Source of the DNA: Nocardia seriolae NBRC 15557
Lineage (GTDB): Bacteria; Actinomycetota; Actinomycetes; Mycobacteriales; Mycobacteriaceae
Length of the DNA stretch: 64,000 nucleotides
Reading direction: 5' to 3'
NCBI RefSeq assembly: GCF_007990715.1
Contig: NZ_BJWY01000008.1
Coordinates: 54,029-118,028, forward strand
The translations under genes were made by a program, and so were the position numbers. The notes beneath the pieces were generated by a model. The model saw only the letters and a program-made list of their open reading frames with translations, made no database searches and was not told where the DNA came from. The first letter of the stretch is position 1; every line of letters starts with the position of its first letter. This document shows positions 1-9,373 of this stretch, piece after piece.

Positions 1-9
1 GATGCGACG

Positions 10-408
10 GTGGCGACGCGACAGACTACCGTGGTCCGGGTGAGTGCCTTTCCTTGCAGCGAAGACGTCCTGCCGGATTCGGTGACCCTGATCCCGCTGC
101 CCGACGTGGCCGAGCAGCTGGGCATGGTGGTTACGCGGGTGCATCAGATGCTGCGCGACCATCAGATAATCGCGGTTCGCCGCGACGGTGTTGCCGGTAT
201 CCCGAAGGAGTTCTTCGATTCCACCGGCGCGGTCGCCAAGCATGTGACCGGTCTGATCACGGTCATGCGTGACGGCAAATACACCGACGAGGAAATCCTC
301 GAGTGGATCTACACCGAGGACGAATCCCTTCCCGGCCGCCCCATCGACGCCATCCACGGGCCGCTGGCCCGCGAGGTGATCCGTCGCGCCGCGGCGGATC
401 CGTTCTGA
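10..408 (+). CDS. Rv2175c-like DNA-binding protein
   Basis: The protein (132 residues from GTG) resembles M. tuberculosis Rv2175c, a small winged-helix-type DNA-binding protein known as a substrate of the kinase PknL. The visible signature is a helix-turn-helix-like stretch at about residues 30-55 (DVAEQLGMVVTRVHQMLRD) followed by an IPKEFF segment, with a conserved tail ending PIDAIHGPLAREVIRRA. Upstream sequence is cut by the window edge, so the true start may lie outside; the family is a little longer (about 146 residues). It is convergent with crtB. In mycobacteria pknL lies next to this gene and would be expected to the left. Confidence 0.8.
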   Translation: MATRQTTVVRVSAFPCSEDVLPDSVTLIPLPDVAEQLGMVVTRVHQMLRDHQIIAVRRDGVAGIPKEFFDSTGAVAKHVTGLITVMRDGKYTDEEILEWIYTEDESLPGRPIDAIHGPLAREVIRRAAADPF

Positions 409-430
409 AATAGGTCGACCGGTGTCGCGG

Positions 431-1363
431 TCAGTTCCGCAGTGGACTGGCCGCGACGAATTCCCGTGCCGCTACACGTAACCGACGGTGTTGCGGCACG
501 ACCGCGCGGCGGGTGAAAACCGCGTAATCGGCGCGTTCGATCTCGTCGAGAATGCCGTGGTAGAGGGTGGCGGCAGTGCGAATGGCGGGGCGCACCCGGG
601 GCGTCAGCAGATCGATGCCGGGGATCGCCCGGCGGTAGATGCCGCGATTGATCGCGATCAGATGCGTCAAGGCCCGTCGCACCCGCGGGTCGGTGCGGCC
701 GGATTCCCGGCAGTGGAACAGCAGTTCGGCGTCAACACCGAACGCGGCCAGTTCGTCAGCGGGCAGGTACACGCGCCCGCGATCCAGGTCCTCGCCGATG
801 TCGCGCAGGAAGTTGGTGAGCTGGAACGCCTCTCCCAGCGCGGCCGCCGCCGGTTCGGCATCGGCGATCGGGACCACGGTGCCCAGCACCGGCAGCAGTT
901 GCAGTCCGATGGCGGCCGCGGAGCCGCGCATATAGGCGCGCAGCTCGGCCATGGTGGGGTAGCGGTCGCGGTACTGCGGCCCGCCCGGGATGTCCATCCG
1001 CATGGAGTCGAGGAACACCCAGAAGTGTTCGGCGGCAATCGAATACCGGCGGATGGTGTCCGACACCGCCAGCAGCACCCGCTCCTGCCGGTCGCCGGAG
1101 CCCTCGATGGGTGCGTCGACCAGCCGGGCCCGCAGTTCGTGCTCGATCAGATCCAGCCGGGCCGCGGACTCCGCCCCGCGGCTGGGCGCGTCGCCGGCGT
1201 CCACGATGTCGTCGACCAGGCGCGCGAACGCGTACAGCGCGTGCACGGCCGGTCTTCGCTCGGGTTCGAGCAGGCGGGTGGCCAGGAAATAGGTGCGCCC
1301 GTGGGCGGCGGCGATCCGGCGGCAGTCGCGGTAGGCGCGATCCAGTGGCACGGCGGGTTTCAC
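431..1363 (-). CDS. crtB: Phytoene synthase CrtB
   Basis: Squalene/phytoene synthase family (310 residues). It condenses two geranylgeranyl diphosphates to phytoene, the first committed carotenoid step. The first Asp-rich motif is LVDDIVD (D51-D55) and the second lies near residues 190-205 (LTNFLRDIGEDLDRGRVYLP). The GTG start at 1363 overlaps the mptA stop by four bases (GTGA), so translation is probably coupled to the mannosyltransferase. The same frame stays open upstream, but that part is only a shadow of mptA. It is the last gene of the idsA-crtI-mptA-crtB operon. Confidence 0.93.
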   Translation of the reverse strand: MKPAVPLDRAYRDCRRIAAAHGRTYFLATRLLEPERRPAVHALYAFARLVDDIVDAGDAPSRGAESAARLDLIEHELRARLVDAPIEGSGDRQERVLLAVSDTIRRYSIAAEHFWVFLDSMRMDIPGGPQYRDRYPTMAELRAYMRGSAAAIGLQLLPVLGTVVPIADAEPAAAALGEAFQLTNFLRDIGEDLDRGRVYLPADELAAFGVDAELLFHCRESGRTDPRVRRALTHLIAINRGIYRRAIPGIDLLTPRVRPAIRTAATLYHGILDEIERADYAVFTRRAVVPQHRRLRVAAREFVAASPLRN

Positions 1364-3006
1364 GCCGGGCCGGGCACGGGCGTGCCGAGCTGTTCGGTGC
1401 GCGGATGGGCCGCACGCAGTTTCAGCGGATCCACCTTGTACAGCGACAGCGCCGCCGCCACCGCGGCGAAGATCGCCAGCGCGCCGTGCACATAGCTGGT
1501 GACGGGCGCGCCGTCCGGCTGGAAGATCAGCATCAGCCAGGTGCCCAGACCGACCAGCACCTGAAGGGTCCGGGTCGACAGCGCGAACCCGGCGGCCAGT
1601 GCCAGTGGCCACGAGTAGTACCAGGGCAGCGCGGCGGGCGAGAGGATCACGATGGCAACGAACGCGACGAGAATGCCGAGCACGGCCTCCCTCTCGCTGT
1701 TCTTGAACCGCCACCAGGCCCACACCAGGATGGCCACCATCGCGATCATGCACAGCAGTCGCGTCCACGGCAGCACCGCTTCCAGCGTCAGCGGCGACAC
1801 CCAGGTCACCATGTGCGCCATGATGGTCGGCAGCGAGAGCCAGTTGATGATCTTCTTGGAGCCCGAGAGCGCGGTGAGCCAGCCGATCTGGTGATCACGC
1901 AGCCCGGTCGCCCAGGTGGCCACCGCGAACACCGCCGCGAACACGGCCACGCCGAGGGCGCCGATCTTGGCGAAGGTCCGCACCGGATGCGGCAGCTCGC
2001 CCTCCTGCTGCGACGCTCGTCGCTCGCGTTCGTGAATCATCCAGATCCACACCAGGAATGGCAGCGCCACGCCCGCGGTCGCCTTGACCGCCACGCCGAC
2101 CGCCACCACCACGATGCCCGCCGCGTGATGGTGTTCGAGCACCAGCGCGATGCCCGCGGCCATCAGCCCCACCATGAGCATCTCGTTGTGCACGCCGCCG
2201 ATCAGGTGGATGAGCACCAGCGGGTTGAGCACCGCCAGCCACAGCGCGGTGGTCGGCTTGCCGCCCAGATGTTTGGTCAGATGCGGGACCGCCCACACCA
2301 TGAGCGCCAGTCCGGGCAGCATGACCAGCCGCAGCGCGATCGTCCCGGCCACCACATTGTCACCGGTCACCGAGATGATGGCGCGCCCGATGAGCAGGAA
2401 GATGGGCCCGTAGGGCGCGGTGGTGTAGAGCCAGACCGGGCTCACATTGTCCAGGACCGCCGGGACGTTCGTCTTCAGCTCCGAGGGCCCGAACACGTAC
2501 GGGTTGATGTCGTAGTGCAGCATCGCGCCCTGCGCCAGATAGGAGTAGGCGTCGCGGCTGAACATGGGCACGGCGAACAACAGCGGGAAGATCCAGACGC
2601 CCACGATGGCGCGCAGCTCGTTGAGGGTGACCGTGGCCCCGGGCTGCCGCCCGATCACGATGCGCCCCAACCGGACCCACGCGGTGATCATGGCGATCAC
2701 GCCGATCCACACGAACACCGACGACAGCACCAGCCCGTGCCCGAACCGCAGCCACGACAGGTGCATGGCCTCGAGTAGCGGGTCGTTGCGCCGGACGCTG
2801 CCCGCGCCGAAACCGCCGAAGGTGATCAGCAGCGCGCCGAAGAATCCGAGCGTGGCCGAATGCCCGGCGGGGCCGCGGACGAAATCGGCGACGTCGCGCC
2901 GCCAGTGGTGCGCGCAGGCATGACCGACATGGTCGCCGGACCGCGCGGCGGTGGAGCTCTGTGCGGCGTCCGGGGCGAGGACGGCGTCCGTATCGGGGGT
3001 CGGCAT
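1360..3006 (-). CDS. mptA: Alpha-(1->6)-mannopyranosyltransferase MptA-like
   Basis: Polytopic membrane protein of 548 residues with about a dozen hydrophobic segments, matching the GT-C polyprenyl-phosphomannose-dependent mannosyltransferases that elongate the mannan core of lipomannan/lipoarabinomannan. The SRDAYSYLAQG segment near residue 150 carries the acidic residue typical of the first extracytoplasmic loop. Its position beside idsA and metF matches Rv2174 (mptA). Unlike in M. tuberculosis, it is sandwiched between crtI (66 bp upstream) and crtB (4-bp overlap). MptB is the closest alternative, but synteny favours MptA. Confidence 0.87.
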   Translation of the reverse strand: MPTPDTDAVLAPDAAQSSTAARSGDHVGHACAHHWRRDVADFVRGPAGHSATLGFFGALLITFGGFGAGSVRRNDPLLEAMHLSWLRFGHGLVLSSVFVWIGVIAMITAWVRLGRIVIGRQPGATVTLNELRAIVGVWIFPLLFAVPMFSRDAYSYLAQGAMLHYDINPYVFGPSELKTNVPAVLDNVSPVWLYTTAPYGPIFLLIGRAIISVTGDNVVAGTIALRLVMLPGLALMVWAVPHLTKHLGGKPTTALWLAVLNPLVLIHLIGGVHNEMLMVGLMAAGIALVLEHHHAAGIVVVAVGVAVKATAGVALPFLVWIWMIHERERRASQQEGELPHPVRTFAKIGALGVAVFAAVFAVATWATGLRDHQIGWLTALSGSKKIINWLSLPTIMAHMVTWVSPLTLEAVLPWTRLLCMIAMVAILVWAWWRFKNSEREAVLGILVAFVAIVILSPAALPWYYSWPLALAAGFALSTRTLQVLVGLGTWLMLIFQPDGAPVTSYVHGALAIFAAVAAALSLYKVDPLKLRAAHPRTEQLGTPVPGPA

Positions 3007-3072
3007 CGGCGGTCGTTCCCCCCGGAAAGGTCGGCGGCATGCGGCCGCGTGTGGTCTCAGGACGCGGTCAGT

Positions 3073-4686
3073 CTAGTGCGTGTGCGCCGGGTCCACCGCC
3101 CCGGTGTCAAGTGTCCGGCGCCCGGCATGTCGCATATCGCCGGTTATCCGCGCGGCCGCCAGTTTCCCGGACAACAGCACGGTCGGCACGCCGACGCCGG
3201 GCACGGTCCCCGAGCCTGCGAGAACGACATTCGCGCGGCCCCGCACCAGGTTTCGGGTGCGGAAGGGGCCGGTCTGGCGGAACAGGTGCGCGGCCGAGAA
3301 CGGGGTGCCCGCGAGCATGCCCTTCGACTTCCAGGTGCGCGGGGTGTCCACGTGGTCGATCCGGAAGTGCTCCGAAATGCCCTGGTAGCCGCGCTCTTCC
3401 AGGGTTTGCAGGAGTTCGCGCAGGTAGAAGGGGGTGAGCTGGTCCCAGCCGAACGGTGCGGCAGCCAGGTTCGGGCACGGGGCCAGCAGCGAGAGTGGCT
3501 CGTAGCGGACGGTGTCGCGAAGATGCCCGGCCGCGTCGATGTGCTGTTCGGCACGATCGATGTAGAGCGAGGGATCGGTGAGCGCGGGCCGGGTGAGCAG
3601 CAGTGACGGATCGCTCATGAGGCGGCCGCGGCCGGGCCGGGCGGCGATCTCGCTGAAGGTGCGGTCCCAGTCCCGGCCGAAATCGATGGTGTGGTGGGCG
3701 TGCACCGGCCACGCCCGGGTCACCTCGGCCGGAATCGTGCCGTGCGCCACCACCGCCGACGGCGAGGCGCGCAGTCCGCGCCGATGCCGCAGGCCGAAGC
3801 GCGGCAGCGAGCCGATATCGGCGGTCACCACGACGGCGTCGCAGTCGAACACGCGGCCGTCGGCGGTTCGCACGGCGGTGGCGCGCTTGCCCGCGTAGTC
3901 GATGCCGATCACGTCGGCGTCGAGTTCGAGTGATCCGCCCGCGGCCGTGAGCGCGCGGCCCAGGGCCGCGGCGATCGCGCGCATGCCGCCCTCGGGGTAG
4001 TAGACGCCCAGGCAGGTATCCATATAGGGAATCGCGCCGTAGACCCCCAGCGCCTGGTTCGGAGCCATGCCCGCGAACAGGGCCTGGAAGCTGAACAGCC
4101 GCGCGAGCTGCGAATCCCGCATGATCGCGCCGACTTTCGGGCCGAGCCGCCCGAAGGCGCCCAGCCGCACCAGCTTCGCCAGCGCCACCCGCTTCTCGGG
4201 AATCCGCACCATGTCCAGCGGTGAGTCGAAGTTGGTGTCCATGAACTGCCCGAACTCGGCCTCGTACACCTCCCGCAGCCAGCCGCGTAGTCGCCGATAC
4301 CGCCGCGCCGCGCCCGGCCCGCGCACCCGCGCCACCTCGTCGGCCATCCGCTCCGGATCCGAGTAGACCCCGACCACCGGCCCGTCGGCGAACCGCGCCC
4401 GGTACGCCGGTGCCATGTCGAGAATTCGCAGCCCTACCGACTCGCGGGTCTGCCCGACCATCCCGAGTGCCTCGTCGATCAGTTCCGGCAGCGTGAGAAT
4501 CGTTGCCCCGGAATCGATCTCGTAGTCCGGCCCGCTGTACGACCCGACCCGCCCGCCCGGCCGATCGTCCCGCTCCAGCACGGTGACCTGCCGCCCCGCC
4601 GCCACCAGATACAGCGCCGCCGTCAGCCCGGACAACCCCGCGCCCACCACGACCACCCGATCACTCGGCCCCGCAACGGTTCTCAT
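3073..4686 (-). CDS. crtI: Phytoene desaturase CrtI
   Basis: FAD-dependent desaturase (537 residues) that converts phytoene stepwise to lycopene or neurosporene. The N-terminal dinucleotide-binding fold reads VVVVGAGLSGLTAALYL (about residues 11-27), followed by a GGRVGS segment and the DSGATILTLPE region. The C-terminal bacterial-type motif GSGTVPGVGVPTVLLSGK is intact, so the enzyme looks functional. It starts with ATG, 116 bp after idsA, and ends 66 bp before mptA. Order and strand place it second in the GGPP-to-lycopene operon. Confidence 0.93.
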   Translation of the reverse strand: MRTVAGPSDRVVVVGAGLSGLTAALYLVAAGRQVTVLERDDRPGGRVGSYSGPDYEIDSGATILTLPELIDEALGMVGQTRESVGLRILDMAPAYRARFADGPVVGVYSDPERMADEVARVRGPGAARRYRRLRGWLREVYEAEFGQFMDTNFDSPLDMVRIPEKRVALAKLVRLGAFGRLGPKVGAIMRDSQLARLFSFQALFAGMAPNQALGVYGAIPYMDTCLGVYYPEGGMRAIAAALGRALTAAGGSLELDADVIGIDYAGKRATAVRTADGRVFDCDAVVVTADIGSLPRFGLRHRRGLRASPSAVVAHGTIPAEVTRAWPVHAHHTIDFGRDWDRTFSEIAARPGRGRLMSDPSLLLTRPALTDPSLYIDRAEQHIDAAGHLRDTVRYEPLSLLAPCPNLAAAPFGWDQLTPFYLRELLQTLEERGYQGISEHFRIDHVDTPRTWKSKGMLAGTPFSAAHLFRQTGPFRTRNLVRGRANVVLAGSGTVPGVGVPTVLLSGKLAAARITGDMRHAGRRTLDTGAVDPAHTH

Positions 4687-4802
4687 GCCACGCCACCCGC
4701 TTCCCTCATGCCAGTCCTCGTCATCCCGCTGTGTTCCTCGTCATCCCGGCGTGCTTTCGGCCGAGCGCGCCGGATCGACGGGGTGAGCTTCCGCCCGGAC
4801 GC

Positions 4803-5912
4803 TCAGTAGGAGCGCGCGGTGGCCGCCAAGGCCATGGCGCGCAGTTGCCGCTTCGCCTCCGGGGTCGCGGTGCTCGCGTCCAGGGCGGTGAGCGCCTGGT
4901 CGGTGAGTGCGGCGATGCGCTTCTCCACCGCGTCCACCGCGCCGAGTTCGGTGATGGCCGTGCGCAATTCGGCGACCCGGTCCGGGGTGACGTCGGTGCC
5001 GAGGCTGGAGCGGACGAGGTCGGCGACGGCTGGGGCGTCGGCGTCGGCGCGCTGCAGGGCCTCGGCGATGAGGACGGTGCGCTTGCCCTCGCGCAGGTCG
5101 TCGCCCGAGGGTTTGCCGGTGACGGCCGGGTCGCCGAAGACGCCGAGCAGGTCGTCGCGCAGCTGGAAGGCGATGCCGATATCGGTGCCGAATTCCCGGT
5201 AGGCGGCGACGAGTTCGGGGGAGGCGTCGGCCAGGGCCGCGCCCAGGTGCAGCGGGCGCTCGATGGTGTAGGCCGCGGTCTTGTAGCGGTTGATGCGCAG
5301 CGCCGCCTCGACGGTCTCGTCCCCGGCGGACTCGCCGTAGATGTCGAGCAGCTGCCCGCCCAGCACCTCGGTGCGCATGGCCGCCCACACCGGGGCGAAG
5401 CGGGCGGCGGCGTCGGCGGGCAGCCCGGCGTCGCGGGTCATATCGTCGGCCCAGGCCAGGGCCAGATCCCCGATCAGTACGGCGACGCTCTCCCCGTAGT
5501 GGGCCGCGTCACCGCGCCAGCGCCGATCCCGGTGCCGCTGTTCGTAATCCACGTGCACGGTCGGGAAGCCGCGCCGGGTGCGCGAGGAATCGATGATGTC
5601 GTCGTGAATCAGCGCACACGCCTGCACCAGCTCCAGCGCCGAGCAGGCGGTGAGCACCGCGTCGGCGTCCGCGTCCTCGGCGCTGCGCCCCGCGCCCAGC
5701 CAGCCGGTCCACGCGAACGAGGGCCGGGTGCGTTTGCCGCCCCGGATCACGAAGTCCTGCAGCGCCCGCGCCGCGTCCACGAACACCGGCCCGAGCGGTT
5801 CCACGATCGGTCCGCGCGTCACGAAGAAGGCGTTGAGACGTTCCTCCACGGCGGCGACGAGCGATCCCGCGCCGACCGCGTGGCGGGTCGGGGTACCAGG
5901 TCCGGCGGACAG
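4803..5912 (-). CDS. idsA: Polyprenyl (geranylgeranyl) diphosphate synthase, IdsA2-like
   Basis: Trans-isoprenyl diphosphate synthase that elongates IPP/DMAPP to geranylgeranyl diphosphate for CrtB. The first Asp-rich motif is LIHDDIIDSS, the second FQLRDDLLGVFGD, and GGKRTRP is the IPP-binding motif. It is orthologous by position to Rv2173 (352 residues). No ATG lies near the expected N-terminus. A CTG at 5912 has a GAGGAGG sequence just upstream and gives 369 residues; the next GTG (…AAVEERL) would give about 350. The start is therefore uncertain. It is divergent from metF, as in mycobacteria. Confidence 0.88.
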   Translation of the reverse strand: MSAGPGTPTRHAVGAGSLVAAVEERLNAFFVTRGPIVEPLGPVFVDAARALQDFVIRGGKRTRPSFAWTGWLGAGRSAEDADADAVLTACSALELVQACALIHDDIIDSSRTRRGFPTVHVDYEQRHRDRRWRGDAAHYGESVAVLIGDLALAWADDMTRDAGLPADAAARFAPVWAAMRTEVLGGQLLDIYGESAGDETVEAALRINRYKTAAYTIERPLHLGAALADASPELVAAYREFGTDIGIAFQLRDDLLGVFGDPAVTGKPSGDDLREGKRTVLIAEALQRADADAPAVADLVRSSLGTDVTPDRVAELRTAITELGAVDAVEKRIAALTDQALTALDASTATPEAKRQLRAMALAATARSY

Positions 5913-6240
5913 GGGAGCCTCCTCGGTGAGTGCCGTACTGCGGCGATGGCAGCGCCCCGCTGGTCGGCTTCCCCCGGGCAACCGACCCCATCGCGAACCG
6001 CACAAGCCCGCGCGCGGGATTCGCCCCCGACAATACCCAGCTCCCACCCACCCCCGGGAATCGGTCGCATCCCTGCCCCGGTCCGGCGTGACCGGTCCCG
6101 CGGCAGTCCCCCTCCGCGCCGCCCCGCGCGAATGTCTGCCGGCGAACGGTGGGGAGCAGGTTGAGGTGAATCGGGTCCCACCTGCTGGGATAGGCGCGGG
6201 GTGGGGTTCGGGAGCCGGTCGCGACCCGTAAAATGTCGGC
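5913..6240. other. Divergent idsA/metF intergenic region
   Basis: About 330 bases with no convincing gene. It must hold the promoters for the idsA carotenoid operon (minus strand) and for metF (plus strand). Apart from the -10-like hexamer next to metF listed separately, I see no clear operator or hairpin. Confidence 0.5.
6229..6234 (+). promoter_or_regulatory. Putative -10 element of a leaderless metF transcript
   Basis: TAAAAT lies six bases before the metF GTG at 6241. Transcription would then start at or next to the start codon, a leaderless arrangement common in actinobacteria. No good -35 hexamer or Shine-Dalgarno sequence is visible, which fits that reading. Confidence 0.4.
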
Positions 6241-7239
6241 GTGAGTTTCGACAATGTACGGGGATATTCGACCCCTGGCCGAGTTTCCCGCACACCGCGA
6301 GTGTCCGGAACTCGTTCGGTGGTCCAGCAGTTGGGCCCGCGTCCCGACGGGTCGATTCCGTTCTCGGTCGAGTTCAATCCGCCGCGCGACGCCGCCGGTG
6401 AGGCGCGGCTGTGGCGGGCCGCGCGCGAATTCGAGCGGCTGCATCCGGCATTCGTGTCGATGACCTACGGCGCGGGCGGGTCCACCCGCGATCGCACCAT
6501 CCGGATCACCGGGCAGCTGGCGCGCGAGACCACGCTGCTGACGGTCGCGCACCTGACCGCGGTCGATCACTCGGTGGCCGAGTTGCGTTCGATCGTCGGC
6601 GCGTACGCCGACTCGGGCATCCGGAATCTGCTGGTGCTGCGCGGGGATCCGCCGGGCGATGTGCTGGGGGAGTGGGTCAAACATCCCGAGGGCGTCGAGT
6701 ACGCCGAGGATCTGGTCCGCATGGTGCGCGAGCTGGGCGACTTCCATGTAGGAGTGGCCTCGTTCCCGCAGGGGCATCCGCGCTCGGCCAACCTCGAGGA
6801 CGACACCAACTTCCTGGTCGCGAAACTGCGTGCGGGCGCGGAGTATTCGATCACCCAGATGTTCTTCGACCCCGAGCACTACCTGCGGCTGCGCGATCGC
6901 GCCATCGCCTGCGACCCGGTCGAAGGCGCCAAGCCGATCATTCCCGAGCTCATGCCGATCACCTCGCTGCGCACCGTGGAGCGCGCGGTGGAGCTGTGCG
7001 GGCGGCCGCTGCCGCCGAAGGTGATGGAGCGCCTGCACAAGGCCGCCGGTGACGGTCCGGAGGAGAATCGCGCCGCGGTCCGCGAGGTCGGCATCGAGAT
7101 CGCCACCGAGATCGCCGAACGCCTCATCGCCGAGGGTGCGCCCTGCCTGCATTTCATCACCCTGAATTTCGCCAAGGCCACCGGCGAAGTGCTGGCGAAC
7201 CTGGGCTACTCGATGTCGCCCGCACCCGCCACGGTCTGA
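6241..7239 (+). CDS. metF: Methylenetetrahydrofolate reductase
   Basis: Reduces 5,10-methylene-THF to 5-methyl-THF with an FAD cofactor, feeding methionine synthesis. The 332-residue protein shows the family landmarks: SVEFNPPRD with the catalytic Glu near residue 44, FVSMTYGAGGSTRDRT (about 70-85), NLLVLRGDPP, and the late ITQMFFD region. It corresponds to Rv2172c and, as there, is transcribed divergently from idsA. The GTG start has no Shine-Dalgarno sequence and an adjacent -10-like hexamer. The roughly 30-residue N-terminal extension before the conserved core is plausible but unproven. Confidence 0.93.
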   Translation: MSFDNVRGYSTPGRVSRTPRVSGTRSVVQQLGPRPDGSIPFSVEFNPPRDAAGEARLWRAAREFERLHPAFVSMTYGAGGSTRDRTIRITGQLARETTLLTVAHLTAVDHSVAELRSIVGAYADSGIRNLLVLRGDPPGDVLGEWVKHPEGVEYAEDLVRMVRELGDFHVGVASFPQGHPRSANLEDDTNFLVAKLRAGAEYSITQMFFDPEHYLRLRDRAIACDPVEGAKPIIPELMPITSLRTVERAVELCGRPLPPKVMERLHKAAGDGPEENRAAVREVGIEIATEIAERLIAEGAPCLHFITLNFAKATGEVLANLGYSMSPAPATV

Positions 7240-7352
7240 AAAGGTCCGGCCCCAGCCTGAACAAGTGACCGGCATACCGAATGAAATGTCCGGTTTGCAC
7301 TGGTCAGCGGAGTAGCGTTCCCCTCGACTCGTGACCTCGAGGGGAGCCACCC

Positions 7353-8159
7353 ATGTCCTTGTTCCACCACCTCGTCCGTGTCGCAGGCGCCGTCGGCGTC
7401 TGCGCGGTACTCGCCGCCGCCGGTCCGGCAACCCTGGCGGGCCCGGCATCCGCGGCTCCCGCCGATCCGGTGCGCAACGGCTCCGGCGATCCGGTGCGGA
7501 TCGCCCCGGCCGCCCCCGCGACCAAGGACGCCGCGGCGGCCCTGGCGGCGATCACGACCCTGGGCAATGCCTTCGCCGGATCCGATACCGCCGCCCCGTC
7601 CGACTGGCTCTCCGCCTACGGTCAGACGGTCAACGGCCTACAGGCACTGGGCATTCAGCCGTTCCTCTACCCGACCGCCGCCCCGTTCTGTCTCGGCGGC
7701 ACCACCCTCGGCCTGGCTCCGGCGGTGGCGGGCACCGTCCCCGGCCCGTGGCCCCGCTACGCGATTTCCATTCCCGGCCTGGACCTTTCGGCGGTGAAGG
7801 CGGGGCAGACCATGTTCGCGTTCGTCCCCTACGGCATCAACCCCGACGGCGCGGACACCTCCGGCATGCAGGTCGCGTGGTTCAACCTCACCACCGGTCG
7901 CGGTGGCCTGGTTCCCATGGGCCCCCTCAGCCAGGTGCTCAATGCCATGATCCCGCCCCAGGTCCCGAACGAGTTGCGCCCCATGGTCGAACAGGCCGTC
8001 CGCGACTACTTCACCGCCGCCCTTCCATCCGGCGGCGTGCGCGCGGTCCCGGTCAACACCGGCTCCGGCACCGTCCTGGCCGCCATGTTCGGCACGGTCC
8101 GCAATGGGGCGACCACCTGCCTGTTCCTGCCCACCGTGGGAATGACTCCGGTTCCGTAA
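7353..8159 (+). CDS. Secreted hypothetical protein
   Basis: The protein (268 residues) starts with an n-region, a hydrophobic stretch (VGVCAVLAAAGPATLAG) and a probable signal peptidase I site near ASA-AP at about residues 33-35. The mature part is rich in Ala, Pro and Gly, with two Cys (CLGGTT and near the C-terminus, TTCLF) that could form a disulfide. I recognise no catalytic motif. Similar small exported proteins are common in Nocardia and Rhodococcus, but function cannot be inferred. It is 113 bp after metF and convergent with the cruG-like gene. Confidence 0.75.
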   Translation: MSLFHHLVRVAGAVGVCAVLAAAGPATLAGPASAAPADPVRNGSGDPVRIAPAAPATKDAAAALAAITTLGNAFAGSDTAAPSDWLSAYGQTVNGLQALGIQPFLYPTAAPFCLGGTTLGLAPAVAGTVPGPWPRYAISIPGLDLSAVKAGQTMFAFVPYGINPDGADTSGMQVAWFNLTTGRGGLVPMGPLSQVLNAMIPPQVPNELRPMVEQAVRDYFTAALPSGGVRAVPVNTGSGTVLAAMFGTVRNGATTCLFLPTVGMTPVP

Positions 8160-8206
8160 CCGGGTTCGCCGAGATCAGTGCGCCTCGAGGCCGATACGCT
8201 CCAGGG

Positions 8207-9373
8207 TCAGTGTGTTCCGACACCCGGGCCGGTGGCCCCGACGGGTCGGCCCTTCCAGCGCAAGCGGTTCCGGCCCCGCACCCGGTGTGAGCGGATCGAC
8301 AGCGCCAGGTAGGCGGCGACGGAGAGTGGATGCGCCAGGGCCGCACCGACATCCGCGCCGTCGATGGGTCCGCCGTTCTCGGTCGAGCGGGCCAGCAGGC
8401 GGGCGGTGACCCCCGCGCCGTAGCCGAGCAGCCCGGCTCCCCGCAGTCGCCCGCGCCCGAACAGTGCGGCCAGCGGCGGAGCCCAGAAGGCCAGGGCTGC
8501 AATGGATCCGACCGCGAGGCTCCCGGCCGGCCCGCCGTAGGCCGACCACAACCAGCGGGTGTAACCCTCGGTGAGCTCGGTCGCGTCGCGGTACATGCGG
8601 GTCCGCGCCATGGGCCCGGCCGCGACCAGGGTGGTGCGCCGCCCGCTGCGTCGCAGTTCGCGGGCGATGGCCAGGTCTTCGGTCACGCGGTCCGCGACGG
8701 GTTCGTGGCCGCTGATCGCGCGATAGGCGGCGGCGTCGAAGACCAGGAACTGGCCGCAGGCCACGGCCATGGACGGGAGGCGGGTCCGATTCGCCAGTGC
8801 CACCGGCAGCGTCGAGGCCCATGACCAGCCGAGCAGCGGTTGCACCAGGCGTTCGGCCGGGGAGGCGGCGAGTTGCCGGGGCCACGGGCAGACCAGTGCC
8901 GCACGCGCCGAACGCAATTCGCGCACGGCCGCGGCCAGCGCGTCCGGGGACAGCCGGATATCGGCGTCGAGGAAGATCAGCACGTCCTCGCCGGAGGCCA
9001 GCTCGGCCAGTCGCGCGCAGGCGGCGGTCTTGCCGGTCCAGCCCGGCGGCGGCTCGATATCGTTGCGGGACAGGAAGAATCGCTCGTCCCCGCCGATGGC
9101 GGCCTGCGCGGCCGCGGAGGTGCCGTCGGTGGAGCCGTCGTCGAGGATGATGACGCCCAGGTCGGCGATGCCGCGCTGGGCGCGCAGATCGGCGATCAGG
9201 GCGGGCAGGCGGTCGGCCTCGTCGCGGGCCGGGATCAGCACGGTGACCGGCTCGGTGATCTCGTGCTCGGCGGGCCGCAGTCGCCGCAGGCTCAATCTGT
9301 TCGCGAGGGCGATGGCCGCGCCGCCGGCGGCGACGGCGCTACCGGCCGTCACCACCTTGGCGGCCAGGCTCAT
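8207..9373 (-). CDS. CruG-like carotenoid glycosyltransferase (GT2)
   Basis: Family-2 glycosyltransferase (388 residues). Residues about 40-130 form the GT-A core (VTVLIPARDEADRLPAL, ILDDGSTDGT, and the metal-binding LDADIR). A hydrophobic C-terminal part follows, as in membrane-associated enzymes of the CruG/CrtQ type that glycosylate carotenoid hydroxyls. The ATG at 9373 overlaps the lppM stop (ATGA). The assignment to carotenoid glycosylation rests on its place two genes after cruF and three after crtO; the sugar donor is unknown. A general membrane-lipid glycosyltransferase is the alternative. Confidence 0.75.
   Translation of the reverse strand: MSLAAKVVTAGSAVAAGGAAIALANRLSLRRLRPAEHEITEPVTVLIPARDEADRLPALIADLRAQRGIADLGVIILDDGSTDGTSAAAQAAIGGDERFFLSRNDIEPPPGWTGKTAACARLAELASGEDVLIFLDADIRLSPDALAAAVRELRSARAALVCPWPRQLAASPAERLVQPLLGWSWASTLPVALANRTRLPSMAVACGQFLVFDAAAYRAISGHEPVADRVTEDLAIARELRRSGRRTTLVAAGPMARTRMYRDATELTEGYTRWLWSAYGGPAGSLAVGSIAALAFWAPPLAALFGRGRLRGAGLLGYGAGVTARLLARSTENGGPIDGADVGAALAHPLSVAAYLALSIRSHRVRGRNRLRWKGRPVGATGPGVGTH

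Noticed and set aside
1111..2778. 555-codon open frame opposite mptA and crtB
   Set aside because: Overlaps two well-supported genes on the other strand; His/Gln/Arg-rich shadow.
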